Shown here in pieces: positions 33,714-42,091 of a DNA stretch of 64,000 nucleotides (within the stretch, counting starts at the first letter, position 1; each line of letters begins with the position of its first letter). Made by a program: the position numbers and the translations under genes. A model generated the notes under the pieces. The model worked only from the letters and a program-made list of their open reading frames with translations. It ran no database searches and was not told where the DNA came from. The DNA comes from JBAVVD01 sp049697115 (GTDB lineage: Bacteria > Acidobacteriota > Aminicenantia > Aminicenantales > UBA4085): the NCBI GenBank assembly GCA_049697115.1, contig JBAVVD010000095.1, positions 18,220 to 82,219 on the forward strand, in the 5' to 3' direction.

Positions 33714-35582
33714 ATGAGCAGTGATCATCCGAAAATCGACACACGGCCCGGAGGAGACGGCAGGGAGGCGACCCTTGGGAATAAAATCCGGGTTCTTGTC
33801 TGCGAAGGCACCGGATGTGTGTCTTCGAAATCGCCGGACATTCGAGCCGCTCTCGAAAAGGCCGTGCGTCAAATCGGCTTGAGTGAAAAGATTGAAGTGG
33901 GATTTACCGGCTGCCACGGCTTCTGCCAGATAGGCCCTATCGTGGTCGTCGAACCCGAGGGGATTTTCTATTGCAAAGTGAACCCCAGGGATGCCAAAGA
34001 TATTGCCGAATCCCACCTCGTCGGCGGGGAACCGGTCAAACGCCTTTTTTACCGCCACCCGGTGACCAAAGAGAGTGTCCCTTATTATCGGGACATCATG
34101 TTCTATAAAAAACAGCAGCGAGTGATCCTGCGCAACTGCGGCAAGATCAACCCGGAAAAAATATCGGATTATGAAGCTCTGGGCGGTTATCAAGCGCTCC
34201 GAAAAGCCGTTCTCAAGATGGGCCCTGAACAGGTTATCGAAGAGGTTCGTCGTTCCGGCCTGCGCGGACGCGGCGGGGCCGGCTTCCCAACCGGAGTCAA
34301 ATGGAATTTTTGCCGGAAGCAGCCCGGGGACATCAAGTATGTCATTTGCAATGCCGACGAAGGCGATCCTGGAGCCTTTATGGATCGCAGTATTCTTGAG
34401 GCCGATCCCCATACGGTAATTGAAGGGCTTATTATCCTTGGCTTTGCCATCAACGCCCGCCGGGGTTTTTTCTACTGCCGCGCGGAATACCCTTTGGCCG
34501 TCAAAAGGGTAGGCATCGCCCTTGAGCAGGCGCGCCATAAAGGCTTTCTGGGGAAAAACATCTTCGGATCGGGCTTCGATTTCGATGTCGAAATATTTGA
34601 AGGAGCCGGGGCGTTCGTCTGCGGAGAAGAAACCGCTCTGATCCGTTCCATCGAGGGTTCAAGGGGAATGCCGCGCAGCCGCCCGCCCTTTCCGGCCGAA
34701 AAAGGACTCTGGGGGAGGCCCACTGTCATCAACAACGTCAAGACTCTGGCTTCCGTCCCCGTCATTATCAATCAGGGAGCCGACTGGTTTGCATCCATCG
34801 GGACGGAAACCAGTAAAGGAACGGCCGTCTTTGCGCTGACGGGAAAGATCGCCAATTCCGGACTCGTCGAAGTGCCAATGGGGGCTCCCCTGTCACACAT
34901 CATTTACGATATCGGAGGAGGAATTCCTAATAAGAAAACCTTCAAAGCCGTCCAGACCGGCGGGCCGTCGGGAGGATGTCTGCCGGCCACACAGCTCGAA
35001 CTTCCGATTGATTTCGATTCCTTGCAGAAAGCGGGTTCGATGATGGGCTCCGGAGGTCTGGTTGTGATGGATGATGATACGTGCATCGTGGATGTGGCGC
35101 GGTTCTTCCTCTCCTTCATCCAGAGCGAATCATGCGGCAAATGCGTCCCCTGCCGGATTGGCACTCGTCTTATGGTGGACATTTTGGAGAAAATCATGGC
35201 CGGAAAGGGAACGGAACAGGACCTGGTGCGACTTGAAAAGCTGGCTAACCTGGTGAAGTTCGGCTCACTCTGCGGCCTCGGACAGACCGCTCCCAATCCC
35301 GTCCTCACAGCGCTCCGATACTTCCGGTCCGAATTTATCGCCCATATCGTCGACAAACGATGCCCGGCGGCCGTCTGCCGCGAACTCGTCACGTTTCGCG
35401 TGATTCCAGAACGGTGCACGGGCTGTCAGTTGTGCGTTAAGGTCTGTCCGACGAAAGCCATTTCCGGACCCCGATCTCAACCGCATAATCTCGACCAGAC
35501 CAAATGCATCAAATGCCGCGCGTGTTATGAAATTTGTCGGTTCGATGCCATCGCCGGCGAGGCCATCGTCATCGTATCTTAG
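33714..35582 (+). CDS. NuoF/HydB-like FMN, NAD(P)H and iron-sulfur subunit with extra ferredoxin domains
   Basis: 622 residues. Order: N-terminal thioredoxin-like [2Fe-2S] domain (VCEGTGCVSS and TGCHGFCQIGP, about 28-110), FMN/NADH module with GRGGAGFPTGVKW and the Glu-rich loop NADEGDPGAF, SLBB region (TGGPSGGCLP), the N3 cluster SCGKCVPCRIGT, and a C-terminal 2x[4Fe-4S] ferredoxin (CTGCQLCVKVCP and CIKCRACYEICR). This is the HydB architecture of trimeric bifurcating hydrogenases, not the shorter Nuo form (420 residues at 52880-54142). It is the likely NAD(H) site of the composite complex. Confidence 0.95.
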   Translation: MSSDHPKIDTRPGGDGREATLGNKIRVLVCEGTGCVSSKSPDIRAALEKAVRQIGLSEKIEVGFTGCHGFCQIGPIVVVEPEGIFYCKVNPRDAKDIAESHLVGGEPVKRLFYRHPVTKESVPYYRDIMFYKKQQRVILRNCGKINPEKISDYEALGGYQALRKAVLKMGPEQVIEEVRRSGLRGRGGAGFPTGVKWNFCRKQPGDIKYVICNADEGDPGAFMDRSILEADPHTVIEGLIILGFAINARRGFFYCRAEYPLAVKRVGIALEQARHKGFLGKNIFGSGFDFDVEIFEGAGAFVCGEETALIRSIEGSRGMPRSRPPFPAEKGLWGRPTVINNVKTLASVPVIINQGADWFASIGTETSKGTAVFALTGKIANSGLVEVPMGAPLSHIIYDIGGGIPNKKTFKAVQTGGPSGGCLPATQLELPIDFDSLQKAGSMMGSGGLVVMDDDTCIVDVARFFLSFIQSESCGKCVPCRIGTRLMVDILEKIMAGKGTEQDLVRLEKLANLVKFGSLCGLGQTAPNPVLTALRYFRSEFIAHIVDKRCPAAVCRELVTFRVIPERCTGCQLCVKVCPTKAISGPRSQPHNLDQTKCIKCRACYEICRFDAIAGEAIVIVS

Positions 35583-35771
35583 GACAGGCAACAAAGAATC
35601 TTACTTTATTTATTGAGTGAGAAAAGAGCTTCAGTCGAAGAAATCAGACAGAAGCTCAAATTGGTGAGAAGAACAGTTCGGCGCGATCTATCAAGATTAT
35701 GTGATTTAGGCCTATCAAAAGAGATAGTTAAGAGCAAAACAGATCCGACAAAATCTTACGAGTTAGTGTGA
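35583..35771 (+). CDS. small winged-helix (DeoR/HTH_11-like) protein or remnant
   Basis: Directly after the TAG of the NuoF-like gene, in the same frame, 62 codons read RILLYLLSEKRASVEEIRQK, then LVRRTVRRDLSRLCDLGLSK and end at TGA (35769-35771). This is a helix-turn-helix with a recognition helix like DeoR-type winged helices. The only possible starts are TTG at 35613 or none, and the effector domain is missing, so it is either a mini-regulator or a broken gene. AT-rich compared with the locus. Its stop overlaps the first TGTGACA repeat. Confidence 0.5.
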   Translation, partial: DRQQRILLYLLSEKRASVEEIRQKLKLVRRTVRRDLSRLCDLGLSKEIVKSKTDPTKSYELV

Positions 35772-35822
35772 CATTTTATTGTGACAACACTGCGACATAT
35801 ATTGTGACAGGTTACTGTGACA
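35767..35822. promoter_or_regulatory. array of five TGTGACA direct repeats
   Basis: TGTGACA occurs at 35767, 35780, 35803 and 35816, with TGCGACA at 35791; start-to-start distances are 13, 11, 12 and 13 bp, close to one helical turn. Such phased repeats usually bind a regulator cooperatively, or serve as iterons. It follows immediately on the small winged-helix frame and lies between the redox locus and tRNA-Asn. No promoter can be tied to it. Confidence 0.6.
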
Positions 35823-35947
35823 CAATATGAACCAGGGAGTTCCTGCGGGACGGTTGTTGGATGGGGAGCGAGTTCTCCGAGCGGAAAAGGGCGAGGCAGA
35901 CGAGCGAACATGCGCCTCTTTTATGTGTTTGAAAAAATTATTCAGAA
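35823..35947. other. intergenic between repeat array and tRNA-Asn
   Basis: GC-rich start (GGGACGG...GGGCGAGGC) then AT-rich. It contains the 3' flank of the tRNA gene on the minus strand, including a short T-rich stretch (AATTTTTT read on the minus strand, about 35934-35942) that may end its transcript. Confidence 0.3.
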
Positions 35948-36023
35948 TGGCTCCTCGGGCAGGACTCGAACCTGCAACCTATTGGTTAACAGCCAACCGC
36001 TCTGCCAATTGAGCTACCGAGGA
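35948..36023 (-). tRNA. tRNA-Asn (GUU)
   Basis: Read on the minus strand: acceptor stem TCCTCGG pairs with CCGAGGA, D-arm region GCTCAATTGGCAGAGC, anticodon stem-loop with CTGTTAA giving anticodon GTT, T-arm GCAGGTTCGAGTCCTGC, discriminator G, and the CCA end is encoded (35948-35950). All stems are intact, so the gene should be functional. Confidence 0.97.
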
Positions 36024-36130
36024 GCAAATCGGTCTCAATTTAGCATGATTCAAAAAAAATATCAATAGAACCGCATTGACCGGCGGTTCTCCGGCTCTCG
36101 GGTAAAAAAAGAAAAAATGTCTTTTAAGAA

Positions 36131-36643
36131 TTAAAGATCTGGGGAAATCTTTTTAAGAAAAGGGAGGGACTCAGGAAAGAGGTCTTCCAGGCCGATTTCT
36201 TCCCACTCCCCATAAAAAATCCGCCAGCGGGCATCCGTTTTTCGCAATTTCAGCCGGAAACGATAAAAACTTCCCGCCAGGCGGACAAGCTTCCGGAAGA
36301 TTTCCGCCCCGCCTGAAGACAAAACCACTTCTGTCCGGATGGATGCCTCGAAATCCTGGAGATCGTCGAATCTGGTGCTCAGAATATGGATGACGATACC
36401 CCTATAATCCCTGAAATAACTTTGAATCAGATCTTCTGTCTCTCCCCTGCCCCGGCCTTCGAAATCCGTATAGTCTTCTTCCACAAGCTCCATGAGACCT
36501 GAAACATTTTTCTTGGCTGCAAGGTCCTCTACTTGATCCATCATCTCCAGAATCAAATCCCGGTCTGTTTTCCGGCTGCAGGAACAGATGAAAAAAGCAG
36601 GAAGAACGACCAGGAAAATGAAATAATAAAAATTATTCTTCAT
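36131..36643 (-). CDS. lipoprotein with NTF2/SnoaL-like domain
   Basis: About 170 residues from the ATG at 36643. N-terminal signal FYYFIFLVVLPAFFICSC with a lipobox-like cysteine. The mature part (LILEMMDQVEDLAAKKNVSG, then LMELVEEDYTDFEG, and C-terminal RWRIFYGEWEEIGL) has the helix and curved-sheet pattern of the NTF2-like/SnoaL fold (DUF4440-type). Ligand unknown. It is divergent from the PEP carboxykinase gene with 91 bp between starts. Confidence 0.7.
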   Translation of the reverse strand: MKNNFYYFIFLVVLPAFFICSCSRKTDRDLILEMMDQVEDLAAKKNVSGLMELVEEDYTDFEGRGRGETEDLIQSYFRDYRGIVIHILSTRFDDLQDFEASIRTEVVLSSGGAEIFRKLVRLAGSFYRFRLKLRKTDARWRIFYGEWEEIGLEDLFPESLPFLKKISPDL

Positions 36644-36677
36644 TCTACAGGATAAAATTATAAACAAAAAATGACAT

Positions 36678-36707
36678 TTGACCAGGATTTTTTTGTTATA
36701 CTATAAA
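36678..36707 (+). promoter_or_regulatory. sigma-70-type promoter of the PEPCK gene
   Basis: TTGACC (36678-36683), 18-bp spacer, TATAAA (36702-36707), 27 bp before the PEPCK ATG. An alternative -10, TATACT, overlaps one helical position earlier. Confidence 0.5.
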
Positions 36708-36734
36708 ATTAGGTTATGCCGGATGAAATAAACC

Positions 36735-38525
36735 ATGGCGACACCGCTTGAAAAATGGGTCGAAGAACAGGCCCGTCTCCTTCAGCCAAAAAGAATATAC
36801 TGGTGCGACGGTTCCGAAGGTGAAGCCCGCCGGATGATCGAAATGGGATTGAAAGAAGAAGGAATCGGGGAGTACGGCATTTTCCATGAGCTCAACCATA
36901 AATCCTGGCCCAAATCCTATCTCCATCGCAGCCATCCCACGGATGTCGCCCGCACAGAACATCTCACCTTTGTCTGCCATCCGAACCGGGAGACCACAGG
37001 TCCCAACAACAACTGGATGGATCCACGGGAAGCCAAAGAGCTTCTGACAAAGCTCTCCACCGGCAGTATGAGCGGAAAAACAATGTACGTCCTCCCCTAC
37101 ATGATGGGCCATCCGGACTCTCCCTATGCCAAGGCCTGCGTCCAGTTGACAGATATTTCCTATGTGGCTGTGAGCATGAGAATCATGACCCGGATGGGCA
37201 AAAATATCACGAAAAAAATCGGAAGCCGGGAAGATTTCGTTAAAGGCATTCATTCGGTCGGAAATTTCGATCCCAACAAGCGCTTCATCATGCATTTTCC
37301 CGAGGACAGCCTTGTCTGGAGCATCGGCTCCGGCTATGGCGGGAACGCCCTGTTGGGAAAGAAGTGCTTTTCTCTGCGGATCGCCTCATGTCTGGGACTC
37401 AAACAGGGCTGGCTGGCCGAACACATGGTTATCATGGGCATCGAGGATGTGAAGGGAAATGTTACCTATGTCACGGCGTCCATGCCTTCGGCCTGCGGCA
37501 AGACAAACCTAGCCATGCTGGAATCGGCCCTTCCCGAATACAAGGTCTGGACGGTCGGCGATGATATTGCCTGGCTCAACATCGGTCCGGACGGCCGCCT
37601 GTATGCCATCAATCCGGAAGCCGGTTTCTTCGGGGTGGCTCCGGGGACATCGATGCAGACAAATCCCAATATGATAAGGACATTGAGGGCCTCGAATTTT
37701 TATCCCACGCTATTCACCAACACGGCCCTGGATCTGGATACAAATGAGCCGTGGTGGGAAGGGCTGGATGGCTCCCTGCCCATGAATCTTCTGGACTGGC
37801 AGGGCCGGCCGTGGGACAGCACTCTCAACACCAGGGCGGCACACCCGAACTCCCGTTTCACGGTCTCCCTGTATAATTGCCCCACGCTCTCCAAAGAGTT
37901 TGACAATCCCCAAGGCGTTCCCATCTCCGCCATCATTCTCGGCGGACGCCGGTCCAGACTCATTCCTCTGGTCACAGAGGCCTTCCATTGGGACCATGGA
38001 GTATTTATGGGCGCAAGGACGGGCTCAGAGACAACGGCTGCGGCGGCAGGCAAGACTGGCGTTCTACGCCGAGATCCGATGGCCATGATTCCGTTCTGCG
38101 GCTACAATATGGGAGATTATTTCCGCCACTGGATCAACATGGGCAGGCTGCTTACACGCCCGCCGAGGATTTACACCTGGAATGCCTTCAGGGTTAATGA
38201 AGAAGGAAAATATCTCTGGCCGGGATTTGGCGAAAACATCCGGATCTTGAAGTGGATTATGGACAGAGTAAACGGCCGTGCCGGTGCCCAGGAAACCCCT
38301 TTAGGACTGATTCCGGACCTCAAAGATTTTAACGTGGACGGTCTGAGCATCCCAAAAGAGAACCTAAAAAATTTATTCGAGGTCAATCCTTCGGAGTGGC
38401 ATGAAGAACTGAAGGAAATAAAAAATTTTCTGGGCCAATTCGGACGGCATCTTCCCTATGAAGTCCGGGATGAGTTCCACAGGCTTGCCCAGCGCCTGGC
38501 TCCAGAAAAGAATCTTTCCCTCTAA
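36735..38525 (+). CDS. pckG: GTP-dependent phosphoenolpyruvate carboxykinase
   Basis: 596 residues, the normal GTP-PEPCK length. It interconverts oxaloacetate + GTP with PEP + CO2 + GDP. Signature P-loop SMPSACGKTNLAML with the reactive Cys, kinase-2 VGDDIAW, and metal/substrate residues in VSMRIMTRMGK and FPEDS. GTP class is shown by the PEPCK architecture (no ATP-class GxxGxGKT). Likely monocistronic with its own promoter. In an anaerobe it may work in the carboxylating direction and link to the malic enzyme at 47390-48736, but direction cannot be read. Confidence 0.97.
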   Translation: MATPLEKWVEEQARLLQPKRIYWCDGSEGEARRMIEMGLKEEGIGEYGIFHELNHKSWPKSYLHRSHPTDVARTEHLTFVCHPNRETTGPNNNWMDPREAKELLTKLSTGSMSGKTMYVLPYMMGHPDSPYAKACVQLTDISYVAVSMRIMTRMGKNITKKIGSREDFVKGIHSVGNFDPNKRFIMHFPEDSLVWSIGSGYGGNALLGKKCFSLRIASCLGLKQGWLAEHMVIMGIEDVKGNVTYVTASMPSACGKTNLAMLESALPEYKVWTVGDDIAWLNIGPDGRLYAINPEAGFFGVAPGTSMQTNPNMIRTLRASNFYPTLFTNTALDLDTNEPWWEGLDGSLPMNLLDWQGRPWDSTLNTRAAHPNSRFTVSLYNCPTLSKEFDNPQGVPISAIILGGRRSRLIPLVTEAFHWDHGVFMGARTGSETTAAAAGKTGVLRRDPMAMIPFCGYNMGDYFRHWINMGRLLTRPPRIYTWNAFRVNEEGKYLWPGFGENIRILKWIMDRVNGRAGAQETPLGLIPDLKDFNVDGLSIPKENLKNLFEVNPSEWHEELKEIKNFLGQFGRHLPYEVRDEFHRLAQRLAPEKNLSL

Positions 38526-38755
38526 CATTCAATATGATCCAATTTTCTTAATATTCTCATAATTCTCTTCTACAGTTGATGTATGAGTACTAGTAAAGCA
38601 AAATACACAAGTATGAGAATCTTTCAATAACAAGAAGTGAAACTTTTTATTGTTTTCTGCCTGGAGCCGAACGTTAAAGGATTGAAGCAAGCATAACTCA
38701 TTGGGAATAGAGCATGAAATTACACTTAGTCCGAGAATAGGGAGCTTCGAGTTTG
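38526..38755. other. intergenic between convergent PEPCK and DnaC-like genes
   Basis: AT-rich. ATTCTCATA (38553-38561) and TATGAGAAT (38612-38620) form a 9-bp inverted repeat with a 50-nt loop; a bidirectional terminator is possible but there are no flanking T runs of note. Confidence 0.3.
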
Positions 38756-39520
38756 TTAAAACCTGTAGGAAGCTTGCTTGGCGACTTTTCGATAGTCTTC
38801 CCCCTGCATCTCGACGACCTTGCACATTTCATAGATTCGCGACCGCAACCGGATGCCGATCCGGTCCACGAGCGAGTCCTCACCTCTTTTGACAAAATCA
38901 GTCTTTTTGAAATACGTCTGCCTGGTATCCTCTTCTTCCTCACCTCTGTCCAGGTAATTGGAAGTAAAAATGGTCAGCTTCTTGTGATTGTAGCGGTGGT
39001 TGATGACGTAAGAAATCGTTTCTTCCACCCAGGCCGAGGACCTCTTGGCGCCGAGCTCGTCCAGCACCAGAACCGCGCTTTCAAAAATCGGGCTCAGCAC
39101 ATCCGATTCGGTGATCGCAGAATCCGGTGTGAAGGTGTTCTGGATGTCCCGGATGAGGTCACGGAAATCGTAAAAAACACAGGGCACTTTCTTTTTCTGT
39201 ATGAACTCACGGATGACGGCCACGGCCAGATGGGTCTTTCCCACTCCGCAGGGGCCAATAAAAAGAAGCCCGATTTCCTGTTCAGGAAAGTTGGCGATGA
39301 ACTTCTTGGAAATCTTCAGCGCATCCCGATGAGAATCGTTGTGGACTTCAAAATTCATGAGAGAGCAGCTCTGGTACCGTTTGGGAATGCCGGCCTTTTC
39401 CATGAGAATCTGGGCCTGCCTGTTGTGAAAGCACTGGCATCTTTTGGCCAGAGAACTTCCTCGGGCTTCCTCCAGAATCCAGCCCGTCCCTTTACAGATG
39501 GAACATTCTTTCTCTGGCAT
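38756..39520 (-). CDS. DnaC/IstB-like AAA+ ATPase with N-terminal zinc motif
   Basis: A helicase-loader-type ATPase. N-terminal CSICKGTG and CQCFHNRQ form a small zinc-binding head. Walker A GPCGVGKTHLA, Walker B VLVLDELGA, sensor 1 FTSN and an Arg finger region (RIGIRLRSRIYEMC). Similar proteins load DnaB helicase or act with IS21 transposases; no istA is nearby, so a replication or primosome role is more likely. I use the ATG at 39520; a TTG three codons earlier is possible. Last gene of the dnaK-dnaJ-hspR-sigma block. Confidence 0.88.
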   Translation of the reverse strand: MPEKECSICKGTGWILEEARGSSLAKRCQCFHNRQAQILMEKAGIPKRYQSCSLMNFEVHNDSHRDALKISKKFIANFPEQEIGLLFIGPCGVGKTHLAVAVIREFIQKKKVPCVFYDFRDLIRDIQNTFTPDSAITESDVLSPIFESAVLVLDELGAKRSSAWVEETISYVINHRYNHKKLTIFTSNYLDRGEEEEDTRQTYFKKTDFVKRGEDSLVDRIGIRLRSRIYEMCKVVEMQGEDYRKVAKQASYRF

Positions 39521-39615
39521 CTTCTTCAAACCTTTAAGGTCTCACCGGACTTTCCTTTTAAAACAGACGCAAACTGGTCTTCACGGTTCGCGCCCACCGT
39601 TTCGGCCGTCCGACA

Positions 39616-40458
39616 TCAGTTCAGATATCCTCTCAACTGCTGGAGCCTTCGAGATCGCGACAGCTTGCCCATGGCTTTCTGTTCGATCTGCCTGATCCGC
39701 TCTCTCGTCAGATGGAGCTGGTCGCCGATCTCCTGAAGGGTGCGCGGCTGGTCGTCATCCAGGCCGAATCTTAATTTTAACACAAGGGACTCTTTCTCAT
39801 CCAATTCATCCAGCATTTCCCTGATCTGATGCTGGATGGAAGATTTGATGATCTGGTACTCGACTGAAGGAGAAATGGGGTCTGTAATCTTTTCCTCCAT
39901 CTCCATATCGTCTTCATTATATTTATCGCTCAGGGAAATATTTTTTTCTTCAAGCATTTCCATATCTTCCACATCCTCCACAGAAATGCCCATGTTCCTG
40001 GCGATTTCCTCCCTTGTCGGCTCCCTCCCCAATTCTGCCTTCAGTTGAGCGATTTTTCGCTTCTTCTGCTGGATCTGGTCGGAGAGCTTCTGAGGGATAT
40101 GATAGATGCGCGAGTATTGGGTTAGGGCATGAACGATGGCCTGCCGGATCCACCAGATGGCATAGGAGATGAATTTGACATTCCGCGTGGGATCGAACCT
40201 TTTGGCGGCTTCAATCAGCCCCAGGTTTCCTTCATTGATCAGGTCGAGCATACTCATTCCCATTCCCTGGTATTTCTTGACAGCCGAGACGACAAAGCGC
40301 AGGTTGGACTCGATCATCTTCCTCAAGGAATCTTTGTCTCCCTTCTGGATGAGCTCACCAAGCTTCTTTTCCTCTTCTTCGGAATTGAGAGGAAACTGGG
40401 AGATTTCCTCCAGATAGTGCCTCAGGTTTTTGGACTCAAAATAATCCTTGTAGTTCAT
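39616..40458 (-). CDS. RNA polymerase sigma-70 family factor (RpoD/RpoH-like, group 2-3)
   Basis: 280 residues; lacks the RpoD region 1.1 and long non-conserved insert. Region 1.2 NLRHYLEEISQFPLN, region 2 NLRFVVSAVKKYQGMGM then DLINEGNLGLIEAAKRFDPT and FISYAIWWIRQAI, region 3 IPQKLSDQIQQ, region 4 DQPRTLQEIGDQLHLTRERI with RQIEQKAMGKL. Region 2.4 is primary-like, so it probably reads near-consensus promoters. Its gene starts four bases after the stop of hspR, placing it in the chaperone operon and suggesting a stress-responsive factor. Confidence 0.95.
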   Translation of the reverse strand: MNYKDYFESKNLRHYLEEISQFPLNSEEEEKKLGELIQKGDKDSLRKMIESNLRFVVSAVKKYQGMGMSMLDLINEGNLGLIEAAKRFDPTRNVKFISYAIWWIRQAIVHALTQYSRIYHIPQKLSDQIQQKKRKIAQLKAELGREPTREEIARNMGISVEDVEDMEMLEEKNISLSDKYNEDDMEMEEKITDPISPSVEYQIIKSSIQHQIREMLDELDEKESLVLKLRFGLDDDQPRTLQEIGDQLHLTRERIRQIEQKAMGKLSRSRRLQQLRGYLN

Positions 40459-40461
40459 CGT

Positions 40462-40872
40462 TCATTCTGCTTTTTCAATTTTCACGATTTTGGAAGGAGC
40501 GATGGGAACAAGGCTGTCTTTTTTGACCTCGAATTCCTCTTCGCGCCCCTTGAAGAATTCTTTTCGGATGTATTCCAAAAACTCATTCACTCCGGCCTCC
40601 ATCTGCTCCATCTTTTTCCTCATGTTCAGAATGACTTCAACGCCGGCCAGATTGACTCCCAGATCGCGGACAAGATTAAGTATCAATTCCAACTGTCTGA
40701 GGTCCTCATCCGTATACAGCCGCGTATTCCCTTCACTCCGGGAGGGTTTGAGAAGGCCTTCTCTTTCATAAAGCCTGATCGTCTGGGGATGAATGTTGTA
40801 CTTCCGGGACACACTGCTGATATGGTAGTAAGTTTTGGTCTCTTTCTGTTTCGCTTCTCTGGATTTTCTCAT
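40462..40872 (-). CDS. hspR: HspR-type MerR repressor
   Basis: 136 residues with MerR DNA-binding helices YHISSVSRKYNIHPQTIRLY then EREGLLKPSRSEGNTRLYTD and a C-terminal coiled dimerisation helix. It starts one base after the stop of dnaJ and lies in the order dnaK-dnaJ-hspR known from organisms where HspR, with DnaK as co-repressor, represses the operon at inverted CTTGAGT/ACTCAAG (HAIR) sites. A half site ACTCAAA lies in the dnaK promoter region; a full HAIR is not obvious. Confidence 0.93.
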   Translation of the reverse strand: MRKSREAKQKETKTYYHISSVSRKYNIHPQTIRLYEREGLLKPSRSEGNTRLYTDEDLRQLELILNLVRDLGVNLAGVEVILNMRKKMEQMEAGVNEFLEYIRKEFFKGREEEFEVKKDSLVPIAPSKIVKIEKAE

Positions 40873-40873
40873 G

Positions 40874-41980
40874 TCAATGCTCCATCATCTTGTCACGGGG
40901 ATTCTCGCCCGCAATTTTCTCCAGCTCCTTCATCAGCTCCCTCACTCTCTGGTCATGGAATGGGGGAGGAACAATTGTCACTTCAATAAACTCATCTCCC
41001 CGAACACGCTTCCCGGGATGCGGAACGCCCTGTTCTCGCAGTCTGAATTTCTGTCCGGATTTTGTCCCGGGAGGGATTCGGATCGTCGTCCTTCCGTCCA
41101 GTGTAGGGACTTCAATTTTGCCGCCCAGAGTGGCCTCGGAGACGGTGATAGGGACTTTCACATAGAGGTTCGAACCTTCTCTCCGGAAAAGCGAATGGGG
41201 TGTGACTTCGATGGTAATGTAGAGGTCCCCCGGAGGGCCTCCATTCATTCCGGCATTTCCTTTTTCAGGAATTCGGACTCTGGAGCTCGTGTCCACTCCG
41301 GCGGGAATCCTGACATTGATCAATTCCGTCTTTTGGACCAGGCCTTGCCCTCGGCAATTTGCACAGCCTTCCCCGCGCACAACACCGCTTCCACCGCAGG
41401 TGGGACAGGTCGATGAAAATTTCATAAAACCTCTCTGCAGGAAAGAACGTCCGCTTCCGCCGCATGAAGAACAAACCCGCTGTCCTCCCTTCTGTGATGC
41501 GCCCGACCCCTGACATTCTGAACAACTCACCATCCGAATGAGCCGGATTTTCGTCTGCAGTCCGTGAACGGCATCCTCAAAGCCCACTTTCATTGTATAA
41601 ATCAGGTCTTCGCCTTTCTCGGGCCTTGGCGGCGTCGGCTTTGACCGGCCGCCAAAGAGGTCATTAAAAAAATCTCCGAAAGAAGACGTCCCAAAATCAG
41701 AGAAATCAAAGCCCTCAAATCCGGAGGCCTGGGGTCTCGGGTCTCTGGCTCCTGGAGGAAAGTCTCCAATAAAGCCAAACTGGTCATACTGGCTTCTTTT
41801 TTTTGGATCGCTGAGGACGGAATAGGCTTCCTGAATTTCTTTAAATTTTGCCTCTGCGGCCTTGTCTCCCGGATTCAAGTCAGGGTGGTACTTCCGGGCA
41901 AGCTTCCGATAAGCTTTTTTTATTTCCACAACCGAAGCTTTTCGGTCTACTCCAAGGATTTTATAATAATCCTTCTCCAT
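40874..41980 (-). CDS. dnaJ: DnaJ (Hsp40) co-chaperone
   Basis: 368 residues, complete. J domain with HPD (RKYHPDLNPG), Gly/Phe-rich linker, four zinc-binding repeats (CSECQGSG, CSSCGGSG, CPTCGGSG, CANCRGQG) and C-terminal substrate-binding domains. It stimulates DnaK ATPase. Between dnaK and hspR, single transcription unit. Second motif of each zinc centre intact. Confidence 0.98.
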   Translation of the reverse strand: MEKDYYKILGVDRKASVVEIKKAYRKLARKYHPDLNPGDKAAEAKFKEIQEAYSVLSDPKKRSQYDQFGFIGDFPPGARDPRPQASGFEGFDFSDFGTSSFGDFFNDLFGGRSKPTPPRPEKGEDLIYTMKVGFEDAVHGLQTKIRLIRMVSCSECQGSGASQKGGQRVCSSCGGSGRSFLQRGFMKFSSTCPTCGGSGVVRGEGCANCRGQGLVQKTELINVRIPAGVDTSSRVRIPEKGNAGMNGGPPGDLYITIEVTPHSLFRREGSNLYVKVPITVSEATLGGKIEVPTLDGRTTIRIPPGTKSGQKFRLREQGVPHPGKRVRGDEFIEVTIVPPPFHDQRVRELMKELEKIAGENPRDKMMEH

Positions 41981-42091
41981 CCTGTCTCCTTGCTCCCCTG
42001 GGGAAGAAACTGGAAAAATCGGTTTCCTTTATATTCTCGTTTCCCGCTCTTTCTGAGGAGAGGCGAAACTTTACAGTCGATTTTATAATAT

